Origin: Tillus elongatus
Taxonomy: Eukaryota > Arthropoda > Insecta > Coleoptera > Cleridae
Direction: 5' to 3'
NCBI GenBank assembly: GCA_964006375.1
Contig: OZ023266.1
Coordinates: 17,041,565 to 17,105,564 of the forward strand
Length of the DNA: 64,000 nucleotides
Shown here piece after piece: positions 25,931-36,379 of this stretch. The first letter of the stretch is position 1, and every line of letters begins with the position of its first letter. Under the pieces are notes generated by a model. It ran no database searches, was not told the origin of the DNA, and worked only from the letters and a program-made list of their open reading frames with translations. The position numbers were made by a program, and so were the translations under genes.

Positions 25931-27466
25931 ATGGTAAACACCAGATCGACTGACTACGACAAGATGGCTGAAATCAAAGAGTTGATGGACTTACTGAAGA
26001 GGCAACGCGAAGAAGACGAACAACGGCGACAAGAAGATGAAAGAAGACGACGCAAAGAAGACGAACAACGGCGACAAGAAGAAGAAAGAAGACGGCGCGA
26101 AGAAGACGAGAGAAGACGACAAGAGGAAGAACAACGGCGGCAAGAAGATAAAGATGAAATCAAGAGGCAACGCGAAGAAGACGAACAACGGCGACAAGAA
26201 GATGAAAGAAGACGGCGCGAAGAAGACGAGAGAAGACGACAAGAGGAGGAACAGAGGCGTCTTGAAGATAAAGAAGAACTCAAGAAGCAACGCGAAGAAG
26301 ACAGAGAAGACCTCCGAAGTATGTTCCACAATATGAGAGTTGGTGTAAAAGAAGAAATAGAACAGATCAACGAACAAATAGAAAATGTGGACAAGAAAGT
26401 AGAAAATGTGGACAAGAAAGTAGAAGATGTGGAAAATACAATAGGAGTGGTAAACAGGAAAGTAGAAAATGTAACAGAGGATTTGAACAAACGATGGGAA
26501 GAAGTGGAGGGGTTGAAAGAACAAATGAAGATGATGATGAAAGGCACAGAAGTCAGACATAGAGAACTGACAGAGCAGGTGATGGGCCAGACTGACAGAA
26601 CTCATCCAAGAGGAGTTACTGGAATGTCCCCAGTTCAAAATCGGCCGGAAGAAGATATGCCAATCGTGCAGCAGCCTCATGGAACCTTGAAGCCGCCGAC
26701 TTTTGACGGAGAAACATCGTGGCCCATGTACAGGAGGCAGTTTGAGGCGGCAGCTCTCAGCAATGGGTGGAGCGAACAACAGGCAGCAACTGCTCTAATT
26801 CTCTCGCTTCGAGGTAAAGCCCTAGAAATCCTCCAGAACATCCCGGAGTCGAAACAGCAAAACTACTTAACAGTGATACAGGCCCTAGATTTGAGATATG
26901 GTAACAAGTACATGAGCCAGGTCTACCAGACACAACTAAAGTCAAGGGTCCAGAAGCCAAATGAGACGCTGCAAGAATTTAGTGCCGAAGTGGAGAAACT
27001 TGTGCGACTGGCATATCCCCAAGCCCCAGAAGAATTTGTCAACCAGATAACCGTCCAGACCTTCATCGATGGGGTACTTGACAACGAGATGCAACAATCT
27101 TTGAGGCTCGGAAGGTTTAAAACACTTACAGACTGCGTCATTTATGGTTTGGAATTTGAAGCAGCCAAGAATGCATCTCAACCTCGCCGAAACAGGCTGC
27201 GCGAAGTGAAGGAGATAGAGGACCATGCAGACACGACAGAGGACCTAAGGCGAGAAATCAAGTTGATGAAGGAAGCCATAAGCAAGCTCACTGCAACGGT
27301 TGGAGCACGTCAGACGAAAGCAGATTGGTCCCACATAGAATGCTACAAGTGTGGTAGGAAAGGGCACATAAGTAGGCAGTGCTCACAAACCCAACAGGTG
27401 GCTCGCAGGGGACAGGAATACACCAACAGGGAGCGCCGTCAGGGAAACGACCTGACGCCAGTGTAA
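25931..27466 (+). CDS. gag: Gag polyprotein of LTR element
   Basis: 511 codons, starting at the first ATG after the LTR. Residues about 20-140 are a very charged Arg/Glu/Asp/Gln repeat (units like RRQEDERRR), predicted coiled coil, followed by heptad-like DKKVENVDKKVEDVEN (about 150-210). A retrotransposon capsid domain follows (about 255-410; WPMYRRQFEAAALSNGW, then TALILSLRGKALEILQNI). A CCHC zinc knuckle CYKCGRKGHISRQC sits at residues 471-484. Gag forms the particle and binds the RNA. The frame overlaps pol, and the GGGAAAC heptamer before its end suggests -1 frameshifting. The long charged N-terminal repeat is unusual for gypsy Gag. No inactivating changes seen. Confidence 0.9.
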   Translation: MVNTRSTDYDKMAEIKELMDLLKRQREEDEQRRQEDERRRRKEDEQRRQEEERRRREEDERRRQEEEQRRQEDKDEIKRQREEDEQRRQEDERRRREEDERRRQEEEQRRLEDKEELKKQREEDREDLRSMFHNMRVGVKEEIEQINEQIENVDKKVENVDKKVEDVENTIGVVNRKVENVTEDLNKRWEEVEGLKEQMKMMMKGTEVRHRELTEQVMGQTDRTHPRGVTGMSPVQNRPEEDMPIVQQPHGTLKPPTFDGETSWPMYRRQFEAAALSNGWSEQQAATALILSLRGKALEILQNIPESKQQNYLTVIQALDLRYGNKYMSQVYQTQLKSRVQKPNETLQEFSAEVEKLVRLAYPQAPEEFVNQITVQTFIDGVLDNEMQQSLRLGRFKTLTDCVIYGLEFEAAKNASQPRRNRLREVKEIEDHADTTEDLRREIKLMKEAISKLTATVGARQTKADWSHIECYKCGRKGHISRQCSQTQQVARRGQEYTNRERRQGNDLTPV

Positions 27467-27484
27467 GGGGGCGGCAGCTGGCGT
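27442..27484 (+). promoter_or_regulatory. Programmed -1 frameshift signal
   Basis: GGGAAAC at 27442-27448 is positioned as G-GGA-AAC in the gag frame, the X-XXY-YYZ slippery arrangement. Six bases later ACGCCAG (27455-27461) pairs perfectly with CTGGCGT (27478-27484), making a 7-bp stem with a 16-nt loop that contains the gag stop codon (TAA, 27464-27466). A -1 slip moves from the gag frame into pol. Confidence 0.8.
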
Positions 27485-30400
27485 GCGAGTCCCAAGGCCC
27501 CAAAGTAAAGGTCTCCACTATCCGACGCTACCACGAGAGCCTCGTTATACCTGGCAGCATAGACGGAAGACAATGCAGTTTCACCATCGATACTGGTGCC
27601 ACTAGATCCGTTGTACGTCCAGACATGTTGCCAAACAAGTCAGCACTCACTACCAACAAACAACCTGTGTTGGAGACGGCAAAAGGAGATAGAATACCCG
27701 TGCATGGAGAGGCCACTGTTTACATTAGGCTGGGCAGTACTGAGCTACAGGTAAGGGCTGTCGTCGCAGAAATCGTCGACGAATTTATTCTGGGCCTGGA
27801 TTTAATGGAAGATTTCGATGTCCTATCAGTAGACTTCCAGAATAAGATCTTGAAAATCGGTAACGAAGAGTTGTATTTATCTCCAACAGCAGGCGAAGCT
27901 AATCCCAGGGTGAGACTTGTTGTCGACGAGGATACACGGATTCCTGGTAACAGTGAGAAGATTGTCAGAGCCAGGCTAGAGAAGAAACTTGATGGTATGA
28001 CTGCTCTCATAGCGGAGCCCCTAAAAGATAGGCATGATGGTGCCCTGGTCGCACGATGCTTAGTAGACCCGAAGAGGACAATACCCATAAGAGTGGCTAA
28101 CGTACAAACTAACAGGGTCACATTGAAGAGAGGTGAAGTTATCGCCACTTGCGAACCCATTGACCGAGTGACGTTGTCCAAAAACGTGACACCCACTGCA
28201 TTAGACAGAAGACTGCCAGTAGAAATAGTAGAGCGGTTCAAGAATTCATGGGGCCAATTGAACAATATGGAGATGGAGATGGCCCTGAAGTTCGTATTGG
28301 AGGAGGCCGATATTTTCGCTCAAGATAAAATCACAGGTCGTACGAGTCTAGTGCAACACAGGATTAATACTGGCGACGCAAGACCAATTAGACAGCCGCC
28401 GAGAAGACTGCCTTTTGCCAAGCAATCAGAAATCAAGGCGATGGTTAACGAAATGCTGGAAGATGGTGTGATCGAGGAGTCTAATAGTCCTTGGTCGTCC
28501 CCAGTAGTTTTGGTCACCAAGAAAGACGGCACTATGAGATTTTGCGTGGACTATAGGAAGCTGAATGATGTCACCAAGAAAGACAGTTATCCCCTGCCCC
28601 GGATCGACGACACTTTGAACACTTTGGCCGGATCAAAGTGGTTCTCTACATTAGACCTGAAAAGTGGTTACTGGCAAGTAGAACTCCATAAAGAGGATAA
28701 GGAGAAGACTGCTTTTTCAACCGGGAATGGGTTGTACCAATTCAAGGTCATGCCATTCGGCCTGTGTAATGCTCCTGCCACCTTCGAACGACTAATGGAG
28801 TTAGTGCTGAGAGGACTGACATGGGAAACATGCCTGGTGTATCTTGACGATGTCATGGTGATTGGAAGGACTTTCGATGAACACCTGTCGAATCTGAAGC
28901 AAGTCTTCTCCAGGCTGAGAGGTGCCAATCTGCAACTCAATCCCAAGAAATGCGTCCTCTTCCAGAAGAAAGTGAGTTTCCTTGGACATGTCGTTTCTGA
29001 GAAAGGGATAGAAACCGATCCAGAGAAAATAAAGGCAGTAAGAGACTGGCCTGTGCCGAAGAACAAACATGAGGTCAGAAGTTTTCTGGGACTTTGCAGC
29101 TATTACCGACGCTTTGTGAAGTACTTCAGCAGCATTGCGAAACCTCTGCATAGCCTGACTGAAAATAAGGCCGAGTTCATCTGGTCACCAGATTGCCAAG
29201 AGTCTTTTAGAGAGCTCAAACATCGTCTTCTCACTGCTCCTGTGCTGGCTTATCCTCAGGACGAAGGATTGTTTATACTGGACACCGATGCTTCCCAGTA
29301 TGGCATTGGGGCAGTACTCTCACAGCTCCAAGCCGGAGAAGAAGTTGTGATAGGCTACTTCAGCAAAACGTTCGGAAAAGCAGAAAGAAATTACTGTGTA
29401 ACCCGGAAAGAACTGCTGGCAGTTGTAAGATCCATCGAACATTTCCACAGCTTCCTGTACGGAAGAACATTCCGCGTGAGGTCAGATCACTCTGCTCTGC
29501 AATGGCTTCTGAACTTTAGAAATCCCGAAGGACAGATAGCCCGATGGATAGAGAAACTGCAGAGCTACGACTTCCGGATTGAACATCGAAGAGGAAGAAG
29601 TCACGCCAATGCAGACAGCCTGTCAAGAAGACCATGTTCAGTGCATGCATGTAAATTTTGCGAGCGACAAGAGAACAAAGAGATCGATAAAGTAACTCAT
29701 CAGATCAAACAACTGGTGACGGAAAAGGAGAATAATACCGATCTAGACGTAAATCTTGAATACATCAGAGACGCACAGAAGACAGATCCAGACTTGAAAA
29801 ATATTAGAGAATGGCTACAAAAAGGGAAAAAACCTGAGTGGCATGATGTGTCCCGGTTTGGGGCGGAGGTTAAAGGCTACTGGCTACAATGGGACTCATT
29901 GTGTCTAAAGAATGACATGATCACTCGAAAATGGGAAACTGCCGATGGTAGAGACTGTATATACCAGACCGTTGTGCCAAGTGAGTGCATAGACAGTGTT
30001 CTTCAAGAGTTACACAATAGTAGAAGTGGAGGCCACTTTGGTGTCAACAGGACTCTTGCCAGAGTGAGAGACCGCTTCTATTGGATAAACTGCCGAAGGA
30101 GCGTGGAAGAATGGTGCAAAAGGTGTGACCAATGTGCTTCAAAGAAAGGACCAAAGACCCGATCCAGAGGAAAAATGATGCAGTACATCTCAGGTACACC
30201 GTGGGAGAGAGTTGCCGTAGACATCGCAGGACCTTTTCCCATCACGGAGTCTGGGAACAGATACATAATGGTGGCGATGGACTACTTCTCGAAATGGCCT
30301 GAAGTTGCGCCGATCCCCAACCAAGAGGCAACGACCGTAGCAGAAGCCCTGATGGAAAATGTCATATCACGGCATGGCGTACCCTTGGAGATTCACACCG

Positions 30401-31101
30401 ACCAGGGCCGGAATTTCGAATCAGAGGTCTGGAAGAGCCTAATGGACTTGCTAGGCATAAAGAAAACGAGAACAACGCCACTCCACCCTCAATCAGACGG
30501 CATGGTAGAACGGCATAACAGGACCATCAATCAGTATCTTGCTATGTTTGTCGACGAGAATCAGAGAACCTGGGACAAGCTGATACCTCTGTTCCTCCTA
30601 GCTTACAGAAGCTCTCAGCATGAATCTACCGGCTACACTCCATCCATGATGTTGACCGGCAGAGAGATGCGGTTACCAATCGACATGACGAGACCACCAC
30701 CGAACGAGGACATAGCGGACCTAGCTACGTTACCTGAGTATGTCGCCGACCTAGAAGGGAAACTGCGCACTATACACAGATGTGTCAGAGATAGGCTCCT
30801 CTTAAGCAGTGACCGGATGAAGATGCGCTTGGATCGCAGAGCAACACCCCATACATTCAAGGAAGGTGATGCAGTGTGGCTGTACCAACCAACAAGGAGA
30901 AAGGGCCTCAGTCCCAAACTTCAGAAACCATGGGAAGGGCCATACTTGGTGACTAAGAAAATTAACGACCTAGTCTACAGAATCCAGCTGTCTCCAAGAA
31001 CTAAACCCAAAGTTGTTCACATAGAGAGGTTGAGTCGCTATCGGGGCAATGAACCCCCAAGTTGGCGGCCGGTAAATACTGTTCGGGACGAACAGTCTTA
31101 A
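27446..31101 (+). CDS. pol: Pol polyprotein: protease, RT, RNase H, integrase
   Basis: Open from 27376 without an ATG start; expressed most likely as Gag-Pol by frameshift. Counting residues from 27379: aspartic protease FTIDTGATRSVV (Asp at 71); RT with YRKLNDVTKKDSYPLP, MPFGLCNAPATFERLM and VYLDDVMV (about 488); RNase H LDTDASQYGIGAVLSQ (about 634); integrase with the zinc-binding part (HNSRSGGHFG, then CKRCDQC, about 876-925) and the core Asp residues in AVDIAGPFPI (about 945) and HTDQGRNFE (about 1005), with Glu in GMVERHNR (about 1042). The C-terminus ends VHIERLSRYRG without a recognisable chromodomain. All catalytic residues are present and the frame is intact, so the element may be autonomous. 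Order PR-RT-RH-IN is that of Ty3/gypsy elements. Confidence 0.92.
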
Positions 31102-31110
31102 GGAGGGGGG
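31100..31110 (+). other. Polypurine tract
   Basis: AAGGAGGGGGG lies directly after the pol stop and three bases before the right LTR; this is the normal place for plus-strand priming. Confidence 0.75.
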
Positions 31111-31113
31111 CAG

Positions 31114-31852
31114 TGTTACAAAGCACTTCAATAGACGTAGGTGCGGTGTTGCCACATCTCCAGAATTTCCCCAACATCTGGGAATTTTTGCACAGTCTGG
31201 CAACACCGCCTCCCCACCCCCCTGGGGGTGCCTGGGGTGACCCCCCTCAGGCGAAGTCTCAACCCTCTAGGACCAGAAATAACGAAGTTACTAACTTGTA
31301 CCCCGTCGGAACGGATAACTGAGGTCTGCACATTCCGAACACCCTGTATATACACCCTGTATAGGCAGAGAACCCTTACACCCTGTATACGCAGAGAGAT
31401 CTTATAGTTCGAGAAACACCTCTTGTGTAACATAGGAGTGGTGACCACATTTGGATCATCCTGTATATACATCCCCCTGTATACACACGGGACCGATCTG
31501 TATTCACAGAACTTTCTAGTGAAAGAAGGTCCTGGAACGTTCTGGAATGGAATGCTCTAGAAAGGAGGGGAAGGTACGGCGAGTATATAAAAGCGAAAGC
31601 AAGCCAGCCCGAGTTCAGTTCAGTAAGAGAATGTGGTAGTGACTTGAAGCAGTGTAAAGTGTTAAGAGAGTAGTGACTGTAGTACCAGATTAGTGACTTT
31701 TGTTGAGAGTAGTAATTGTAAGGCCAGTAAATGAAGTGTTTTGTGAGAGAGACATTCTAGAAATTTTATTGTATCCATATTTAGAGTGTAAATAAAGTTG
31801 TTTTGTTAAAATTAAAAGTCTCACTTATCCAGAACCCGGAGAAAACGTAACA
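31114..31852 (+). repeat. Right LTR
   Basis: Matches the left LTR except for a 10-bp duplication (CCTGGGGGTGCCTGGGG versus CCTGGGG near 31221) and single-base changes near 31294 (G to T) and 31364 (C to G). The heat-shock-like array is at 31534-31563 and the TATA box at about 31584. Confidence 0.95.
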
Positions 31853-31856
31853 GTAT

Positions 31857-32139
31857 GTACAACTGATTTTAGGCCATATTCTGTTATAATCACGTTAATA
31901 TAAAGTTGATGTGGTTGACCATTCCCCATTGGTCATTTTGCTGAATAGTTTTATAACTTATAATACTCTTTTTTATTGTAAAAGTCGAAATAACTGCTTC
32001 AGCTACATTCGTTAGCAGTACAGAACATTGTAAAAAATTAAAACCTATCTAAGTAATGAGAAATAGTATTTGAAAATTTGGTACTTTATACTTAAATAGT
32101 TCATTGTCTTTAAACAGCTAAGGTAACAATTTTATTGAG
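31857..32139. other. Non-coding flank
   Basis: AT-rich sequence continuing the interrupted pre-insertion locus (the GTAT copy at 31853-31856 is the target duplication). No feature recognised. Confidence 0.45.
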
Positions 32140-32684
32140 CGATTTAGTGTCTGAATTGAGGACTCAATAAATATTGTCTAGTATACCTATTACATTTTTC
32201 ATGTAATAAACTGTTGAGAACACAATCATTGAATTTATGGGCATCTGAAATTCCATAATGAGTCGCTTGCCTATTTAGTCATAGAAGACAGAAAATATCA
32301 CAAATTTAGATTACCTAAATCTACTAGTGTTTTTACCGGGGAACTGTTCGCTCTTCTCCAATCTCTCACAATACTGATTAACAAAGACAACCTAGTACCA
32401 AAATATATTATTTGCACAGATTCACTGTCATCCCTCCAGGCACTTACGAAATCAAGAACAGATAACATCCTTGTTCACAAAATAAAAGAAATGTTATCAA
32501 ATTTGAACATGATAAGCAACACTTCTGTCTTATTTTTATGGATACCATCGCATATTGGTATTCAAGGCAATGAGACAGCAGATTCGGAGGCTGAAACAGC
32601 TATAAAAAGCGGAACAAAAATGAAATTCAATATGTGTTATGATCTCATGGCTGCTTACAGACGTCTAACTTTTATTAATCAGTA
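32140..32684 (+). pseudogene. LINE G RNase H fragment
   Basis: The plus-strand frame has FTGELFALLQSLTILIN, ICTDSLSSLQALTKSR (RNase H Asp) and LFLWIPSHIGIQGNETADSE (RNase H C-terminal His/Asp motif), ending MAAYRRLTFINQ. This is the RNase H domain of a LINE of the I/LOA/R1 type. It is interrupted at 32684 by LINE H and continues at 35626 as KWQDFWSTKKTKLNLFQP. Stops upstream of about 32330 show decay. Confidence 0.75.
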
Positions 32685-32689
32685 GGAAG

Positions 32690-35425
32690 GTGGATGAATT
32701 AGAGCTATTCTTGAAAAAGCGTAGTGACATTCAGGTTGTCTGTTTGACGGAGCACTGGTTGGTCAAGACTGCACTGAAGCATGTAACTTTTGAAGACTTT
32801 GAAATTGGCAGTTACTTTACCCGCAATACATTTGAGCATGGCGGAGTGCTTACAATGGTAAGGAAGAATGTACAGTTTCAAAACATAGATAATTACTTAG
32901 AAACTTCATTGGAGAAGCACTATGAAATATGTGGTATTTATATCAAAATGATGAACTGTATAATCCTTACAGTATACAGGTCGCCAATTGGTGATATTGA
33001 CATCTTAATAGAAAAACTAGAGAGTACACTGTTAAAGCTGACTAAAGTCTTTAAGGCAAACATAATCATCGCAGGTGATTGGAATCAAGATTTTGGACAC
33101 ACGGATAATTCATCATCAAAAAAGAAACTCCTCAAAATGCTTCAGTCTTTTAATATTTCTCATTTATTTGAAGAACCAACACATTTTACAAGTACTAGTT
33201 CCAAATGCTTGGATAATATATTTGCAGATATCTCAAAGCATCACATAAAAACTGAAACACTAAATTTACACATCTCTGACCATCTTGGACAGGTGCTTAC
33301 CTACAAAAAACAGGTTATCAGACAAAGTTTTACAGAAACACACAAAAGATACTTTACTGAAGAAAACTTAAAACGGTTTGCGTGTCATATGTGTTCTGTT
33401 GACTGGGAGGCCTACTTTGTCAACAGTGATCCGCAGACAAATTTCTCCAGATTTCATGAGTTCTTCCTTATGTGCTACAACGAATATTTTCCCGAAAGAA
33501 AATCTAGGATAAAAACTCAAACACTAAAGGTAAACTGGTATACCAATGAATTGAAATGTCATAAAAACGGGCTGGATGCACTCTACACAATATGGTTGGT
33601 GAAAAGAGATAACGAGTCATTAATGGCATACCAAACCTACCGAGACTGCTATCGCTACAAAGTTCGAGCGGCAAAGGCTGAAGGGGTTGCCATGGCCATT
33701 CAGCAAGCGGAAGACAAGCAAAAAGCTGCATTGAAGATTATAAAGGGTGAAACACAAGAAAAACGTAAACAGTTACCTTCATTAACACCAGAAGCATGTA
33801 ATAGTTATTTTGCTAATATAAGTAAAAATATTTTTCAACAAATAAACGGAAATAATATAGTACCACGAACATATATTAAGACCAAAGTTATTAATACAAT
33901 GAATTCATTTTATCTGCGAGAGGTGACGTCGCTGGAGGTTTGGAGAGTGGTATGTGCCTTGAAAGCCAAAATAACGCCAGACTGTTATGGAATAAATGTA
34001 AAATTTTTAAAAACAGTTATATACAGCATACTAGATCCAATAACAGCTTTAGTAAATGAATGTTTGCAGGCTGGCCTGTTTCCAGAGGAACTTAAGAAAG
34101 CAGACGTAAGTATGGCATATAAGGGTGGCAATGTTGCCTCTTTGGATAGCTTTAGACCTATTTCCATTTCGCCAGCACTTTCAAAAATATTTGAGTACGT
34201 AATAAAGCAACAGCTTGAAGAATATTTAGAAGCAAAAGGTTTTCTCAGTGAGGAGCTTCATGGCTTTCGAGGAGGTAAATCAACAGTCACTGCGCTGGTA
34301 AACACAACAAATAAATTAAGTGAGGCGCTGGACTCTGGCAATATGGCACAATGCATATATTGTGATTTACATAAGGCATTTGACACAGTATCACATGAGA
34401 TATTACTAACCAAATTGGAACACTATGGCATTAGGGGTTTGCCACTGAGGCTCTTTAAGTCATACCTTACCAACCGATACCAAAGAGTGAAGCTAAATGA
34501 ACAGTACTCGAGTTGGCAGACACAAACACGCGGTATACCTCAGGGTTCGCTGCTAGGGCCTCTCCTATTCATTATATACACAAATGATCTTCCAGAGAAC
34601 GTTTCGTCTGATGCAGTTTCTCTCTATGCAGACGATACCTCATTTGTTAACATTGGCAGAAATGAAGCTGAACTTAATGAGAGAAGAAATATCACAATGT
34701 CGGAAGCAGGAGAATGGTTTAGAAATAATAAACTGAAACTCAATGTAAACAAAACAAAAGTCTTGAATATCAGCTCCCATCAAACGCAACCAAGACAAAA
34801 ACAATCTGTGAAATTTCTTGGTGTATATATACAATCAGATTTTCGCTGGTCAATGCACATTGAAAAGCTCCAGGGCACATTGGCGTCGTGTCTGTATCTG
34901 TTGAGGCGTCTGATGAACATCAGCAATTACCAGACAGTGTTGACAGCTTATCATGCATGTTTCCAAAGTAGGGCTACCTATGGTATCCTAATATGGGGGA
35001 GTAGCCCTGGAGTGTTTGAAATATTTCTGCAACAGAAAGCTGCAATAAGAATAATCTGTTCTGTAGACAGCCGTACAAGTTGTAGAACCTTATTCACGAA
35101 GACAGGCATACTTACCATCTTTTCAGCATATATTTTGGAAAGTGTCTTATATACTTACCAACATCAAGAGGAATACAACCAAAACGGTGATTACCACGAA
35201 TATGGTACCCGAGGCAGACAGAACATATCCATTCCTTATCATAGAATAAAAAGAGCTGAAACCGGGGTGAATTGCTGGGGTGTCAAGTTCTTCAATAAAA
35301 TCCCCCAGAATATAAGATCAAAACATAAGCGAGAATTTAGGAGAAATGTGAAAAACACTCTTATGAAGTATGCATTTTATTCTTTAAGTGAATACCTCAA
35401 TATGGACATTGAGTGGATAGAGTAG
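32690..35425 (+). CDS. LINE H ORF2 (endonuclease-RT), N-terminally truncated
   Basis: A 911-codon frame without stop. The reported first codon is GTG and the frame is open upstream into the junction, so there is no true start; the first about 15 residues of the endonuclease are missing. Motifs: VCLTEHWLVKTALK (catalytic Glu), IIAGDWNQDFGHTDN and LHISDHLGQVLTYKK (endonuclease Asp/His); RT with LDSFRPISISPALSKIFEYV, LHGFRGGKSTVTALVN, CDLHKAFDTVSHEILL (first Asp), RGIPQGSLLGPLLFIIYTND and LYADDTSFVNIG (about residue 646). The C-terminus has FLGVYIQSDFRWSMHIEKLQ and ATYGILIWGSS. There is no RNase H. The protein would be catalytically complete in RT but truncated in the nuclease. Confidence 0.9.
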   Translation: MDELELFLKKRSDIQVVCLTEHWLVKTALKHVTFEDFEIGSYFTRNTFEHGGVLTMVRKNVQFQNIDNYLETSLEKHYEICGIYIKMMNCIILTVYRSPIGDIDILIEKLESTLLKLTKVFKANIIIAGDWNQDFGHTDNSSSKKKLLKMLQSFNISHLFEEPTHFTSTSSKCLDNIFADISKHHIKTETLNLHISDHLGQVLTYKKQVIRQSFTETHKRYFTEENLKRFACHMCSVDWEAYFVNSDPQTNFSRFHEFFLMCYNEYFPERKSRIKTQTLKVNWYTNELKCHKNGLDALYTIWLVKRDNESLMAYQTYRDCYRYKVRAAKAEGVAMAIQQAEDKQKAALKIIKGETQEKRKQLPSLTPEACNSYFANISKNIFQQINGNNIVPRTYIKTKVINTMNSFYLREVTSLEVWRVVCALKAKITPDCYGINVKFLKTVIYSILDPITALVNECLQAGLFPEELKKADVSMAYKGGNVASLDSFRPISISPALSKIFEYVIKQQLEEYLEAKGFLSEELHGFRGGKSTVTALVNTTNKLSEALDSGNMAQCIYCDLHKAFDTVSHEILLTKLEHYGIRGLPLRLFKSYLTNRYQRVKLNEQYSSWQTQTRGIPQGSLLGPLLFIIYTNDLPENVSSDAVSLYADDTSFVNIGRNEAELNERRNITMSEAGEWFRNNKLKLNVNKTKVLNISSHQTQPRQKQSVKFLGVYIQSDFRWSMHIEKLQGTLASCLYLLRRLMNISNYQTVLTAYHACFQSRATYGILIWGSSPGVFEIFLQQKAAIRIICSVDSRTSCRTLFTKTGILTIFSAYILESVLYTYQHQEEYNQNGDYHEYGTRGRQNISIPYHRIKRAETGVNCWGVKFFNKIPQNIRSKHKREFRRNVKNTLMKYAFYSLSEYLNMDIEWIE

Positions 35426-35582
35426 AGACACTAGAGACAACATAAGATGCCATTTTTTTTATGTGTGTAAATTTGTTTCTTTTGTCTTTTGTATTTTTGT
35501 TTGTTTTTGATGTTTATTTCACAATTTTAGTTCTATAATCTTATATTTGGTATTTGTTTGACAAGGCTGTGTAATTTTTGCC

Positions 35583-35590
35583 AGAATAAA

Positions 35591-35625
<35 letters not shown>
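35583..35625 (+). repeat. (ATT)n tail
   Basis: TTATTATT repeat at the 3' end of LINE H. Confidence 0.95.
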
Positions 35626-35626
<1 letters not shown>

Positions 35627-35930
35627 GTGGCAGGATTTTTGGTCAACAAAAAAAACCAAATTAAATTTGTTTCAACCAGTAATTACAAAAAGTAAGTTAC
35701 AATTTAAAATAAAACGTAAAGACAGCGTCCTTGTCAGAAGACTAAAATTAGGACATACAAAGATGACACACCAACATCTTCTAGAAGGAACACCACCCCT
35801 TACATGTAGTCAGTGCTGTGTACAACTATCAGTGTCACATTATTCAACTGTAAAGACTATGAACAAGCAAGGAAATTTAGCAATATGCCTAGTTCGATAA
35901 CTACGGAAGTTCTACAGCTTAAAAAATTAA
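35626..35930 (+). pseudogene. LINE G C-terminal remnant
   Basis: The frame has KWQDFWSTKKTKLNLFQPVI, RRLKLGHTKMTHQHLLEG and PLTCSQCCVQLSVSHYSTV. The pattern RLRxGHTxxTHxxLL and C..C is the region after RNase H in LINEs of the I/R1/LOA type. It joins the fragment ending at 32684 across LINE H. Confidence 0.75.
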
Positions 35931-36310
35931 ACATAGAGCGTGTCATTGGTTTTTTGAAATAATCTGGACTTTATAATAAGCTTTAATTTATTTTTGATAT
36001 TTGTCATTTTTTTATAGTTACTGTTAATTAGAAATAAGGTTTACAAATATTTGTTAAATAATTTTTTGCCCTATTAAATATTGTAGGTGCCAATGACAAT
36101 TAATGTTGAGGCACCAATTTTTCTTCAAATAAAAAATAATTAAATACATAATCATTGATAATCGTAGCTTTTAGTTGTATGCATACTTTAGAAACAGTGG
36201 GCTTGAATTAACTTTTTTTTAATGCTCTATTCTTCAACTTTTATTTAAAAACGTAGAAAAGAACAAAACAAATTACAGCACTATTAAATAATGTAAACTT
36301 GTATACTTAC
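35931..36310. other. Non-coding, nothing identified
   Basis: AT-rich intronic sequence between the LINE G remnant and the candidate exon at 36311. A few short A/T runs only. Confidence 0.5.
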
Positions 36311-36379
36311 TGCTTGTATATCGAGTTCCACTTGTACCAAGAATGCCTTTCTAGACATTATATTGTCTGTTACCAGAAG
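36311..36379 (-). CDS. Candidate first coding exon of gene B (69 nt)
   Basis: On the minus strand an acceptor-like tract (TTGTATTTTTGTGAATCAG) precedes 36379 and a strong donor GTAAGTATAC begins at 36310. Only one frame is open: LLVTDNIMSRKAFLVQVELD and IQA. An internal ATG (MSRKAFLVQVELDIQA) could be the translation start, with the bases before it being 5' UTR. Exit is phase 0; this fits exon 11470-11301 only if that exon uses the acceptor before 11462. Otherwise a further exon is needed. It could also belong to another transcript. Confidence 0.4.

Larger units (their letters stand above)
25142..31852 (+). mobile_element. Ty3/gypsy-type LTR retrotransposon, near-intact (6.7 kb)
   Basis: Two LTRs (729 and 739 bp, TG..CA ends) flank gag and pol. 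The target duplication is GTAT (25138-25141 and 31853-31856). The LTRs differ by one 10-bp duplication (right copy) and, by eye, two substitutions, so insertion looks recent. A primer-binding region follows the left LTR and a purine tract (AAGGAGGGGGG) precedes the right LTR. There is no env-like ORF. It interrupts LINE F copy 1 and lies in the region of gene B, antisense to it. Confidence 0.95.
32685..35625 (+). mobile_element. LINE H, 5'-truncated, long ORF2 intact
   Basis: Inserted in LINE G: the RNase H frame stops at ATTAATCAG and resumes with AAGTGGCAGG after the 3' end. The element ends in (ATT)n at 35583-35625, as CR1/Jockey-type LINEs with microsatellite tails do. It begins inside the endonuclease, so the ORF1 and 5' parts are lost. 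Confidence 0.85.

Noticed and set aside
25954..26779. Ser-rich and Phe-rich minus-strand ORFs opposite gag
   Set aside because: They are antisense shadows of the charged Gag repeat; no support on the minus strand.
29000..31101. Envelope gene of an insect errantivirus after pol
   Set aside because: Pol is followed directly by the purine tract and the right LTR; there is no room or ORF for env.
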